Below, one piece after another: positions 6,344 to 14,016 of a stretch of DNA of 14,114 nt. Source of the stretch: an uncultured bacterium (GTDB lineage Bacteria > Patescibacteriota > Minisyncoccia > CAIUEV01). The notes under the pieces were generated by a model. It did not search any database. It was not told the origin of the DNA and worked only from the letters and a program-made list of their open reading frames with translations. A program made the translations under genes and the position numbers. How positions within the stretch are numbered: the first letter of the stretch is position 1; each line of letters starts with the position of its first letter. The DNA lies in contig CAIUEV010000128.1 of assembly GCA_903898335.1 (NCBI GenBank), positions 1-14,114 on the forward strand. The letters are read 5' to 3'.

Positions 6344-7438
6344 TTAGTTGCTTTCAAGTTTGGTTTCGGCTCCGATGCCCGTTTTTTTGACGTCAAAGCC
6401 GACATGAACACTTTTATCCTTTATACCGGTCCAGGTACCGTTTGACTTCTTGCACATTTTTAATTTGGCGCAAGTGTTAGTTATAGAGCAGAAATCACGA
6501 AGTGTGTTGAGTTTTCCCGAATTTAATTTCAGTCTGACTACGATGTTCTTGCCTCTTAAATCGATACCGCTGGGTGCTCTAAATCTGATTGAGTGAACGC
6601 TGCCGGTTCCTGACATGATATTGCTGCCGTTGGAAAAAGGCACCGAGAAATTTTGGTCACAGGCGATACTTTTGCTTGAAGTTCCCGTCGAAGGGCAGTT
6701 GAAGCCGGTTGAAGTAATGTCGCCGCAACCGACTCCTATCTTCAGATCTTGCACCTCGCATTTTCGGTTCCATACCCCATCCCAACCGCAGTTGACGGTT
6801 AGTCGATAATTGATTTTTGAAAGATCGGTTATCGCGGAATACGGATTGGTAGCTTTAAAAACGATTTCGAATCTTTCGCCCGACTCGATGGTGGAATCGG
6901 CCTGATTGACTTGACAATTCTGGCATTCAGAGAGAGTGGTTCCCATGGAAACTTGATCGTAGTAGCGACTGGGTAAATTGGCGAATAAAGTTCTTTTTAA
7001 GTTTGTGTTATCGTTAGTATTGTCTTTGGCGCTCTGACTGACCAAGATGATTGATCGGCCGACCGTATCTTTTACCAGTTCATTGACGGCCAGCGCGTCT
7101 TCCTTTTTTTGAGCTGTTCCATCCCATAAACTCAGATTGAAGGCCACCTTATTGGCCGATATGTTCGAGCTGTTGTTGTTGAAATTCAGGTTCTGATTAA
7201 CTTTTTCTTTATTGACATAAAGACTGTATTCGATCCCCTCCTCCGCTTTGTACAGGTTTTCCAATGATTTCTGCTGAAGCCCCTGAACGGAAACGGACTT
7301 TCTTAAGTTTTCCAGCGCCACGGTGCTGACCAGGACAACCAGGCCGGTTATCACTATGGAAATAAGGATCATGGCGTCTCCCTTCTCCGATCTGAGGATT
7401 TTCAAAAAATTTCTTTTTTGGGGTGTTATTTTTTTCAT
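6344..7438 (-). CDS. PilX-like minor pilin with large Cys-rich C-terminal domain (364 aa)
   Basis: The N-terminus has a basic leader and a pilin-like stretch: EKG, then DAMILISIVITGLVVLVSTV (21-40). After it comes LYKAEEGIEYSL (62-73), which resembles the conserved segment after the helix in PilX-type N-terminal domains. Prepilin peptidase would cleave after Gly20. There is no Glu at mature position 5 (Leu instead), as in some atypical minor pilins such as GspK. The domain outside the membrane (about 75-364) is much longer than in usual PilX. It holds ten cysteines (172, 175, 217, 227, 238, 248, 260, 317, 323, 329), including a CxxC pair, which suggests disulfides. A TTG at 7456 would add six residues; ATG 7438 is preferred. 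It is the last gene of the pilin cluster. Confidence 0.75.
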   Translation of the reverse strand: MKKITPQKRNFLKILRSEKGDAMILISIVITGLVVLVSTVALENLRKSVSVQGLQQKSLENLYKAEEGIEYSLYVNKEKVNQNLNFNNNSSNISANKVAFNLSLWDGTAQKKEDALAVNELVKDTVGRSIILVSQSAKDNTNDNTNLKRTLFANLPSRYYDQVSMGTTLSECQNCQVNQADSTIESGERFEIVFKATNPYSAITDLSKINYRLTVNCGWDGVWNRKCEVQDLKIGVGCGDITSTGFNCPSTGTSSKSIACDQNFSVPFSNGSNIMSGTGSVHSIRFRAPSGIDLRGKNIVVRLKLNSGKLNTLRDFCSITNTCAKLKMCKKSNGTWTGIKDKSVHVGFDVKKTGIGAETKLESN

Positions 7439-7468
7439 TTTTTCAAGTAAAAACAATATGAATAAAGA

Positions 7469-8047
7469 CTAAAATTCAAAAGTACGAGAAACAACGGAGG
7501 TCTGTATCGGGACATATAATTCAGTGCTTTTGGTTTGAACTTTGAAAAGCAGAGAAATCGTAGTGATGAAATTTTCCGCCGCATCCGGAGTTGAAGCTTT
7601 CTGAACGATAAAAACAGGTTGCTCCGCCAGAGGAACATTATTAAGAACCGAAGAGAACGTGGAAGAGACATTTTTTAGTTCCCTTTTAAGATAGTAGTCG
7701 CTGCCGGATCCGTTTGAGTTGTAGAGGGCGTATGAGTCGGTGCTACCACTGCCTACGGACGATTTTTTATCGGCGATAATAAATTTTATTTGGTATGAAG
7801 ATATTTTAGTGGCTCCCGATCCTGGCTTGTAAATCGGGTCGATATCGCTATATTGAGCATCCTGAGAAAAAAGATCCATTATAAAACGGCTTTCTCCCTC
7901 GACTTGCTGCATTTTTTTCAGAAGAACTTCTCCGTCGATTATTTCCTTCATTGCCGTCATTAGGCCGCCAACAATAACGCTCATTATTCCTATGACCACT
8001 ACAACCTCTATTAACGTGAAAGATTTTTTATTTTTTTTGCTGTGCAT
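7469..8047 (-). CDS. Type IV pilin-like protein with canonical FTLIEV motif, PilW-like (192 aa)
   Basis: This is a class III (prepilin) signal protein. The basic leader MHSKKNKKS is followed by FTLIEVVVVIGIMSVIVGGL (10-29), with Glu at mature position 5, so this is the most canonical of the three pilins. The residue before the cleavage site is Ser9 rather than the usual Gly. The exported domain (about 35-192) has a helical spine continuation and a Gly/Ser-rich middle, with strands toward the C-terminus. It is cysteine-free, unlike its neighbours. PilW-like is assigned from position between the PilV-like and PilX-like genes and from length; GspJ-like is the equivalent in secretion systems. It starts 17 nt after the PilV-like stop. 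Confidence 0.8.
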   Translation of the reverse strand: MHSKKNKKSFTLIEVVVVIGIMSVIVGGLMTAMKEIIDGEVLLKKMQQVEGESRFIMDLFSQDAQYSDIDPIYKPGSGATKISSYQIKFIIADKKSSVGSGSTDSYALYNSNGSGSDYYLKRELKNVSSTFSSVLNNVPLAEQPVFIVQKASTPDAAENFITTISLLFKVQTKSTELYVPIQTSVVSRTFEF

Positions 8048-8064
8048 GATATTTTTTAATTATC

Positions 8065-8604
8065 TTAAGGCACGTACCAATTGTAAATTTGTTTTTCCAA
8101 CTTTATTTTTCGATTGTCGGTTGAACTTTCTCCGTCGCCCCATCCGGCATAGGCGACGATCTTCAGACATTCATCTTCGGTGAAAACCCCGTCGCAATTT
8201 TCCAAGCTGATGGTTCTCCAGTACGATGGAACAGTGTAGCTGGCGGTCGAATCGGCCGATTCATAAAGAAAATTTTTGGAATTATCGCTTTTAACAAAAT
8301 TCAGCTTGTTGGTTTTGCAATCCCCATCCTCTCTCTTCAAGCTGATATCGGCACAGAAAAGAGAGTTGCTGTTTTTGAGACCTTTTAATGCTTCCCAGCC
8401 ATTAGTGATTCTCCAAGCAAAGGCTATTTCAATTCCTTCTCTGGCTAAATTGGTCGCCGTAATCACGTTTCTCAAATCAGCTTCTCTTTTAATGGTGCTG
8501 CCCAGTAGGCGAATCTGCGAAACCAGAGCTACCGACAAAATCGTAACGCCAATCAAAACTCCAACTAAAGTAACTCCGGTAGATTTTTTTTTCTTTATCT
8601 TCAT
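8065..8604 (-). CDS. PilV-like minor pilin lacking Glu5 (179 aa)
   Basis: A Lys-rich leader (MKIKKKKSTG) precedes the prepilin peptidase site after Gly10, followed by VTLVGVLIGVTILSVALVS (11-29). The usual Glu5 is Gly here. The segment ATNLAREGIEIAFAWRITNG (50-69) closely resembles the ATNLAxEGIE pattern typical of PilV-type minor pilins. The exported domain carries four cysteines, in two spaced pairs. It is preceded by the 755-aa protein gene (21-nt gap) and followed by the PilW-like gene (17-nt gap), so the three pilins and the large protein look like one transcription unit. Its likely role is in initiating or capping a type IV pilus-like filament. Confidence 0.8.
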   Translation of the reverse strand: MKIKKKKSTGVTLVGVLIGVTILSVALVSQIRLLGSTIKREADLRNVITATNLAREGIEIAFAWRITNGWEALKGLKNSNSLFCADISLKREDGDCKTNKLNFVKSDNSKNFLYESADSTASYTVPSYWRTISLENCDGVFTEDECLKIVAYAGWGDGESSTDNRKIKLEKQIYNWYVP

Positions 8605-8625
8605 TTTCTTTTTTTATTTAAAGAA

Positions 8626-10893
8626 TCAAGTACCTATATTGAAAGCGTCATTCATTTGAACTTTAGCCGGTTCGCAGTCAATTTCTTTATTTCCGATCTT
8701 GATTGACGCTTTGACGACATATTCTCCTCCATTGATATATTTCCAGCTTGCTTTGTTTTTGTCCAATTTTAGATTAAGAGCGTTGGGGACATCCCATTTT
8801 ATCTCTCCGTTTTCAGAGCATTCGCTCTCTATTTTAGCTTCTATGGTTCTGTTTCTGCCAATCTTAATATCGGAACTTGACTCGTCAACGCTCTCACTGT
8901 CTTTCAGTTTGACTTTACAGCTGGCCGTTGTGCTGACTTTGACGTCAACATTGGTTAAACATTTATGTTCTTTACCGTCCTTGTCAAGAATGGTCAAAGC
9001 CGGAATATAGCTTCCCTCCTCGTAAGAACACTCTTTCTTCGGAGACTCACCGGTTTCGGAATTTTTATCGGAAGAATCGCATTTCCACAAATATTTTAAC
9101 GGCTGAATGTTGGAAGAATAGGCCTCGAAGGCAAAATTCGATTTTGCGTTGCAGGAGGTGCGGGATTGATTTTTGTCGGAACTCATAACAACGGCGCAGA
9201 AAGAGTTGGCGGCCGGAATAACGCCACCGTTACAATTCTCACAAACCTTTACTCCTCCCAAACCGATTCCGGAAGCGGAGGCGGTGGCATCCGTGTCCCA
9301 AGCTTCGCAAGTGATGGCGTAATTTCCCAATTTGCTGGCTTTAAATTTAACCGTTGATCGATAAGGATTGGTTTGCAGGGCGGTTGGAATTTCTTCTGTT
9401 AGTTGACCTTCTTTAAAGTCCGCTCCCCTAGCGAAAAAACAGCTGACGCTTTCTTTGTTCTCGTTCAAGCATTGCCATCTAACCTTGGCTATTTTATCCA
9501 CACAATCATCAGGATCGATAATATCGCATCTCGCCTCCACTTCTTCATTCAGATTAATTTGATCTTTAGCCAGACTGACAGTTACTATCGGCGGTCGATT
9601 AATTATGTTGAGTTCGGTTTTTGCGTTATTCTGAGGAATTTCCGCAACCGGAGTATCTATTGTCTGGTCGAATCCTCGGCATTGGCCGTAGTATTGATTG
9701 GCAGGCACAGTCACAGTCGCCGGAACTTTTCCTGAAGCATAGGAAACGCAAATTCCGTCTTTGCAAGCAAGGTCTTTATTTCCGCCCAGCAACGAGTTTT
9801 GAGTTAGGCTGATGAAATTGTCCGGTATGCGCTGAATTCCTTTGCCCCAAACATTTTCCGTAAGCTGCCTCTCGGTTGCGGCCGCTAAACACGAAGTCTG
9901 GTCGGCACAAGTTTTTATATCCGTTGGCGGAGAGACGAGGTCGTCGTATAGAGGAATAATATTCTGTCCGGCCGGTGTTTTTATAAGCCCGGCAAACCAT
10001 TCCGAGGTAAGCGAAAAATTTAATTTTATGTCCTCACATTTGTGTAATTGGGTTGAACAGGCAGACTTCCACTGCTCGCTTTGTTTTGTTTGATAATCAA
10101 AACCGTAATCGTAAATATTGCGATGGTCGCAGGAATATCGGGTTTTGGTGTGACTGCAACGCTCAATGGTTTGACTTGTAGTTTTCCAAAGAGATCCGTC
10201 TCCACCGTTATCCGTCGGTCGTCTTCTTATCTCGTAACCGATAACCCCTTTTCTATCTTGGCTTAAGCGAGCTCGACAAATATAATTGCCGGAATATGAT
10301 TTGCCGTAAACATAGCTGGCGAAACTGTCATCGGGCAGAAAATCGATGTATCTTTTGTTGTCGTCAAAATAATATTTCGAATTGGCAATGTTGGTTATCC
10401 TGCCCAATTTTGTGTAATAACGAACACTGGAAGCATATTTAAAGCTGATAGTGCTGAACGACTCTCGAATTTGCTCGGGGAGATTCTCACTTTGAAATTT
10501 TTCTCCGGCGATAGCGACGGCCAGGTCGTTAGCTTTTTGCCCGCAATTTATAAGTTCAGTCGAAGCGGAGGCGGAAATTTCTTTTTTGGTCAAATCTCGT
10601 CGATCTCGATATTTTTCTATTAAACCTTCGTATTGAGTATCTCCGATAATGTCGTGTATCTCTTTTACTTTAACGGTAAATTCGGTACAGGCCAAGCCGC
10701 CGTTGTTGCCAACGCCTTCTTCGCTGAAGGTGCTGCTCTTGACTTCGCTTCTGACGGTGTCACAGGGAGAAACGTTTATATTAATCGGATCACCGGCTGA
10801 AACTGTACCGCCAAAAACGAAAATTACTGAAAAAAAGGTCAGTAAAAAGCAAATCGGTAGAAAATAAAATGTATATTTTTCCCTAATTTTCAT
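8626..10893 (-). CDS. Large secreted Cys-rich protein with PKD/Ig-like domains, putative pilus-tip component (755 aa)
   Basis: A signal peptide (about 1-33, TVSA before the likely cleavage site) leads to a mature chain with 28 cysteines. Residues 70-180 look helical. Residues 180-430 are a mixed Cys-rich region (with RCSHTKTRYSC at 245-255), and three beta-sandwich-like units follow: 434-551 (RPPIVTVSLAKDQINLNEEV start, Ig/PKD-like), 564-655 (YLWKCD and LTILDKDGK, PKD-like) and 657-746. There is no C-terminal membrane helix, so it is released or held by partners. Its ATG overlaps the end of the 519-aa gene by 11 nt, suggesting coupled translation, and it precedes three minor pilins. By analogy with PilY1 beside PilV/W/X it may be a pilus-tip adhesin, but I see no PilY1 beta-propeller or calcium motif. 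The stop is TGA, with an in-frame TAA three codons further on. Confidence 0.8.
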   Translation of the reverse strand: MKIREKYTFYFLPICFLLTFFSVIFVFGGTVSAGDPININVSPCDTVRSEVKSSTFSEEGVGNNGGLACTEFTVKVKEIHDIIGDTQYEGLIEKYRDRRDLTKKEISASASTELINCGQKANDLAVAIAGEKFQSENLPEQIRESFSTISFKYASSVRYYTKLGRITNIANSKYYFDDNKRYIDFLPDDSFASYVYGKSYSGNYICRARLSQDRKGVIGYEIRRRPTDNGGDGSLWKTTSQTIERCSHTKTRYSCDHRNIYDYGFDYQTKQSEQWKSACSTQLHKCEDIKLNFSLTSEWFAGLIKTPAGQNIIPLYDDLVSPPTDIKTCADQTSCLAAATERQLTENVWGKGIQRIPDNFISLTQNSLLGGNKDLACKDGICVSYASGKVPATVTVPANQYYGQCRGFDQTIDTPVAEIPQNNAKTELNIINRPPIVTVSLAKDQINLNEEVEARCDIIDPDDCVDKIAKVRWQCLNENKESVSCFFARGADFKEGQLTEEIPTALQTNPYRSTVKFKASKLGNYAITCEAWDTDATASASGIGLGGVKVCENCNGGVIPAANSFCAVVMSSDKNQSRTSCNAKSNFAFEAYSSNIQPLKYLWKCDSSDKNSETGESPKKECSYEEGSYIPALTILDKDGKEHKCLTNVDVKVSTTASCKVKLKDSESVDESSSDIKIGRNRTIEAKIESECSENGEIKWDVPNALNLKLDKNKASWKYINGGEYVVKASIKIGNKEIDCEPAKVQMNDAFNIGT

Positions 10894-12442
10894 TATTTTT
10901 TTTCTTATTATTCAAGTAGATGAATCCTCCTATAAGAATAAACAATATAAAAACAAAAATCAAAATCCGGTTTTTATTTTCTTTTAGGGCGACACTGTCA
11001 CTGATTTTCTTGAGAGTATTGCCGACTCGGCTGCCTTTATCGTTGCCGCAAGGTAGGGAAAACTCTTTTTCATCCACCGTCTTTCCTTCGCGATTGAATA
11101 TTTGACCTTTTAGAGTAAGACACTCATTCGAGTCGACTCTATTGTCTAAAGCGATGAAACAGCGGGTTTCGGGTCGAATATTCGCCTTCTGCTCCGCCGA
11201 GTTTATCAGGTTGCCAATGGAATCTTTTAGCTCGATTTTTACCGTGCCCTGAAAAATGCCTGACCAATTGGCGTTTTTAAGACAGAAAAAGGGATATTTG
11301 CCGCTGATATCCTGCGCTAAAGACAGAAATCGGAAAACGCCCTTGGCTTTATTCTTGATGACAAATCGAACATTTGAGGTTGAAACACTGTTATCTGTTT
11401 TAGCGGTTATCCGCAGATTGTAAACACTTTCCAGCTCGTTGGGGGTAAATCGATAGTTGGCGTTAAATCGTTCATTGGCTTTAAAAATTTTACTTTCCTC
11501 CTTACTGTCCAAGAGATCTCTTGGATTGGTCTGACCCCATTTGTAAAGCTCGTAGCGCAAACTGGCTTTGCTTTCCTGATCAAAACCGACAATCGGAACT
11601 TCTATGTTGACAGTTTCGTCTTCGATGGCCGGGGATATCTCCGGGGCGGGAGCCCTCAAAGAATACGGCAGTCCGTTGATTTTAATTTCGTTTTTATCGA
11701 TTACCACTCCGGATCGAGCCTCGGAGCCGTTGACGATTTTAAAATCGTAAATTTTCTTAGGGGCGCTGGCCAACAAAGGAGTGCCGAAAAGCTCGAATGA
11801 TTGATTGTTTAAGATGGAAAATGTCAAGTAGTAATCACCATTATTCATCCCGGAAGGAGTTTTCCAGTTTATGGCGAAATCTTTTTCTGTCCCCTTGTTT
11901 AAATCGATTCCATTCAAAACATAGAACTCGTCAATCAAATAGTCTCCATTCAGAGCTCCTTTCTCGTCTTTGTCTCTTTGCCAAACTTGAACAAAAAGAC
12001 CGGTTTCGGGATGGTGATCAAAAAAATAGGTGGGAGAAAGCAAGCATCGACTTTTAATGTCTCCCGAAGTTGAATTCAGACAGTTTCTCTTGAAATCCAG
12101 ATAGCCGTTTTCCACCGAGGAGGAAAAACTTATTTTGCCGGCAATATCCAATCTTTCTCCGGCCCGATAAGATCTTTTGTTATTTTGACCGAAATCGATT
12201 TCGAATTGATTGAATTGGTCGTTAAAGAAGGGCAATGTTTCGGTAAATTCCGACTCAAAAGTATTGTCCGCTATCAGACCGGCGGAATATTCGTCCATTT
12301 CTCTCTCGATTTCCGGTGTTAACAATGAGGGATCGGAGCTTTCACTGTCGTCGGTGGCGGCCCAAGTTGCCAATGGAACAAAGAATAAGCTTACCCAAAA
12401 AGCGGCTTTTAAAATCGTTATACTTTTTTTATTGATATTCAT
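10883..12442 (-). CDS. Secreted protein with C-terminal membrane anchor, beta-rich, function unknown (519 aa)
   Basis: An N-terminal signal peptide (about 1-28, ending ATWA) and a C-terminal hydrophobic helix (492-510) followed by NNKKKNNEN indicate an exported ectodomain held in the membrane. The ectodomain looks like several beta-sandwich units: about 82-237 (RAGERLDIAGKISFSSS, then GDYYLTFSILNNQ), 245-365 (EVPIVGFDQESKASLRYELY, YNLRITAKTDN) and 370-466. Six cysteines (121, 133, 387, 428, 441, 465) are all in the ectodomain, an even number. I recognise no named family. Overlap with the 755-aa gene argues that the two products work together, for example as a membrane platform and its tip or surface partner. 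No Shine-Dalgarno motif is seen; the ATG at 12442 follows a run of A. Confidence 0.8.
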   Translation of the reverse strand: MNINKKSITILKAAFWVSLFFVPLATWAATDDSESSDPSLLTPEIEREMDEYSAGLIADNTFESEFTETLPFFNDQFNQFEIDFGQNNKRSYRAGERLDIAGKISFSSSVENGYLDFKRNCLNSTSGDIKSRCLLSPTYFFDHHPETGLFVQVWQRDKDEKGALNGDYLIDEFYVLNGIDLNKGTEKDFAINWKTPSGMNNGDYYLTFSILNNQSFELFGTPLLASAPKKIYDFKIVNGSEARSGVVIDKNEIKINGLPYSLRAPAPEISPAIEDETVNIEVPIVGFDQESKASLRYELYKWGQTNPRDLLDSKEESKIFKANERFNANYRFTPNELESVYNLRITAKTDNSVSTSNVRFVIKNKAKGVFRFLSLAQDISGKYPFFCLKNANWSGIFQGTVKIELKDSIGNLINSAEQKANIRPETRCFIALDNRVDSNECLTLKGQIFNREGKTVDEKEFSLPCGNDKGSRVGNTLKKISDSVALKENKNRILIFVFILFILIGGFIYLNNKKKNNEN

Positions 12443-12535
12443 TTTTTATTTTATAACTTTTCAAACACCAAACTAATATTTGTTTTTCATTTTAAAATCT
12501 TTTAAACAAAAAAGCAAACTTATTCAAATCGATAG

Positions 12536-13948
12536 TTAGTTGGCCTGAGGCGATTCTTCGATTCCCAGCTTAAATTCTTTGATTTCCCCCTTTCGCCAAA
12601 CTTTCAATTTTATTTCTTTGCCGACTTCAAAACCGGAAATCACCTTGATTAAGCTGTTCTTTTCGTCTATTTTTTGTCCTTCCACCTCAAGAATAATATC
12701 ATTCTCCGCCAAGCCGGCTTTATCCGCCGGTGATCCCGGAATAACGGCCAGATCGGTCACTTGTTCGCCTCGGATAACCAGTGCGCCGTAATCGAAGGGA
12801 AGATTGTTTCTTTCTTTGATTTCTTTATTGATCATAGCGTAGCGAACACCGATATAGGGCTGAGAAATCTTACCTTTTTCGGCGACACTTTGAATTATAT
12901 TTTTAACTGAGTTTATCGGAATAGCGAAGCCTATATTCTGAGCTCCGGCGGCGATGGCCACGTTTATGCCGATAACTTCGCCTTTCAAGTTGATAAGCGG
13001 CCCACCGGAATTTCCTTGATTGATGGCGGCATCGGTTTGGATTAGCTGTTCCAACTCTTCGGCGCTCCCGCCTCCGCCGGCGGTAATATTGCGGCTTAGA
13101 CCGGAAATTATCCCTTTGGAAACGGTATTTCTGAATTCTCCCAAGGCGTTGCCGATGGCAATTACCGTCTGGCCGATCTTTACATTGGAAGAATCGCCGA
13201 GCGAGACCGTATCGAGTTCCTTCTTTCCCTCGCCTTCTTGCGGTTTTTGAGGATCGATTTTAATGACGGCCACATCGTTGTTTCTGGCCCGACCGAGAAC
13301 CTTGGCATCGTATTTTCTGCCATCACTCATTATCACGGTGTAATCGGCTTTATCATCAGAAACCACGTGTTTGTTGGTCACAATCATACCGTCTTTAGAG
13401 ACCACAAAGCCCGTTCCTCCACCGATTTCAATCTTTTCAGTGTCTCCCCCGTTGTTGTCTCTCTGATTGGGATTAGGCATATTCTGGCCGAAAAAGTCGT
13501 CGAAAAAGCCGGATCCATCGTCAAAGAACGGATCAAAGCCAAAAGGATTAAAAGAGTAGCGCTCGAATTTCGGCATATCCCTGCTGATAATGATGCTAAC
13601 TACGGCTGATGAATACTTATCGACAACTCCAACTGTCAGGTCTTCTTCCTCCTGTAAATTGGGAGCAGTTGGTGATTCGCTTGAATTGCCGGCATATTTT
13701 GCGCCTTCTTTGGATTGTTTAGCGGTCATTTCGTTTTTTCGATGAAAGCTCCAGAAAGGGAAGCTTTTTTCCCAACGAAATTCGAAGCCGGTCAGAGTCA
13801 AAACAAAGAATAAAAGGAGAAAAAGCAGGGCGATTCGAGTGAGAAAATGACCGTTTTTGGCGCCTAAAGGGCATGACCAACTCGTATTTTTTTCGCTTTT
13901 TTTAGCGGTTTTTTTGGTTTGGGATTTTTTTTCTTTATTTTCTTCCAT
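12536..13948 (-). CDS. HtrA/DegP-family serine protease, membrane-anchored, one PDZ domain
   Basis: This is a trypsin-like protease for misfolded exported proteins. It has a Lys-rich cytoplasmic tail (1-35), one membrane helix (about 36-54), a linker, and a protease domain (about 104-360). The complete catalytic triad is visible: His194 in TNKHVV, Asp225 in ARNNDVAVIKID, and Ser314 in INQGNSGGPL. A single PDZ domain (about 365-465, GSPADKAGLAENDIILEVEG) follows. The Phe/Asp/Gly-rich loop at 132-156 is a long regulatory insertion of the kind seen in many HtrA proteins. At 470 residues it is typical for anchored HtrA forms. The next genes encode disulfide-rich exported proteins, so quality control of those is a natural but inferred role. 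The ATG at 13948 has no Shine-Dalgarno motif. Confidence 0.96.
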   Translation of the reverse strand: MEENKEKKSQTKKTAKKSEKNTSWSCPLGAKNGHFLTRIALLFLLLFFVLTLTGFEFRWEKSFPFWSFHRKNEMTAKQSKEGAKYAGNSSESPTAPNLQEEEDLTVGVVDKYSSAVVSIIISRDMPKFERYSFNPFGFDPFFDDGSGFFDDFFGQNMPNPNQRDNNGGDTEKIEIGGGTGFVVSKDGMIVTNKHVVSDDKADYTVIMSDGRKYDAKVLGRARNNDVAVIKIDPQKPQEGEGKKELDTVSLGDSSNVKIGQTVIAIGNALGEFRNTVSKGIISGLSRNITAGGGGSAEELEQLIQTDAAINQGNSGGPLINLKGEVIGINVAIAAGAQNIGFAIPINSVKNIIQSVAEKGKISQPYIGVRYAMINKEIKERNNLPFDYGALVIRGEQVTDLAVIPGSPADKAGLAENDIILEVEGQKIDEKNSLIKVISGFEVGKEIKLKVWRKGEIKEFKLGIEESPQAN

Positions 13949-13959
13949 AGTGGTTGAGT

Positions 13960-13981
13960 AACTAATTATGTGAACTAATTA
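13960..13981. repeat. Direct repeat AACTAATTA x2 upstream of the HtrA gene
   Basis: The 9-bp word AACTAATTA occurs at 13960-13968 and 13973-13981, a 13-bp period, 12-33 nt before the HtrA start. Spaced direct repeats just upstream of a stress protease gene can be an operator or upstream element. The repeat is short and A/T-rich, so chance is possible. No convincing -35/-10 pair was found here. Confidence 0.35.
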
Positions 13982-13992
13982 AACGGCATTCT

Positions 13993-14016
13993 CTTAAAAA
14001 TTAAAACATTTTTAAG
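13993..14016. terminator. Perfect 9-bp inverted repeat at a gene end, possible weak terminator
   Basis: CTTAAAAAT and ATTTTTAAG form a perfect 9-bp stem around a 6-nt loop. It overlaps the stop codon (14012-14014) of the partial frame upstream and lies 45 nt before the HtrA start. The position fits a 3'-end hairpin for the upstream gene. The stem is almost all A/T, and on the minus strand no U-tract follows, so strong termination is doubtful. An operator is the alternative. Confidence 0.4.

Noticed and set aside
8626..8628. TGA stop of the 755-aa gene followed three codons later by in-frame TAA, which could hint at TGA read as glycine as in Gracilibacteria or SR1
   Set aside because: No other gene in the window contains an in-frame TGA. 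With recoding, many glycine TGA codons would be expected in about 4,000 codons. A standard-code TGA stop with a nearby backup stop is simpler.
12443..12535. TATAAA-like -10 just upstream of the 519-aa start, implying a leaderless transcript
   Set aside because: No acceptable -35 lies 16-18 nt upstream, there is no TG extension, and the region is so A/T-rich that such a hexamer is expected by chance.
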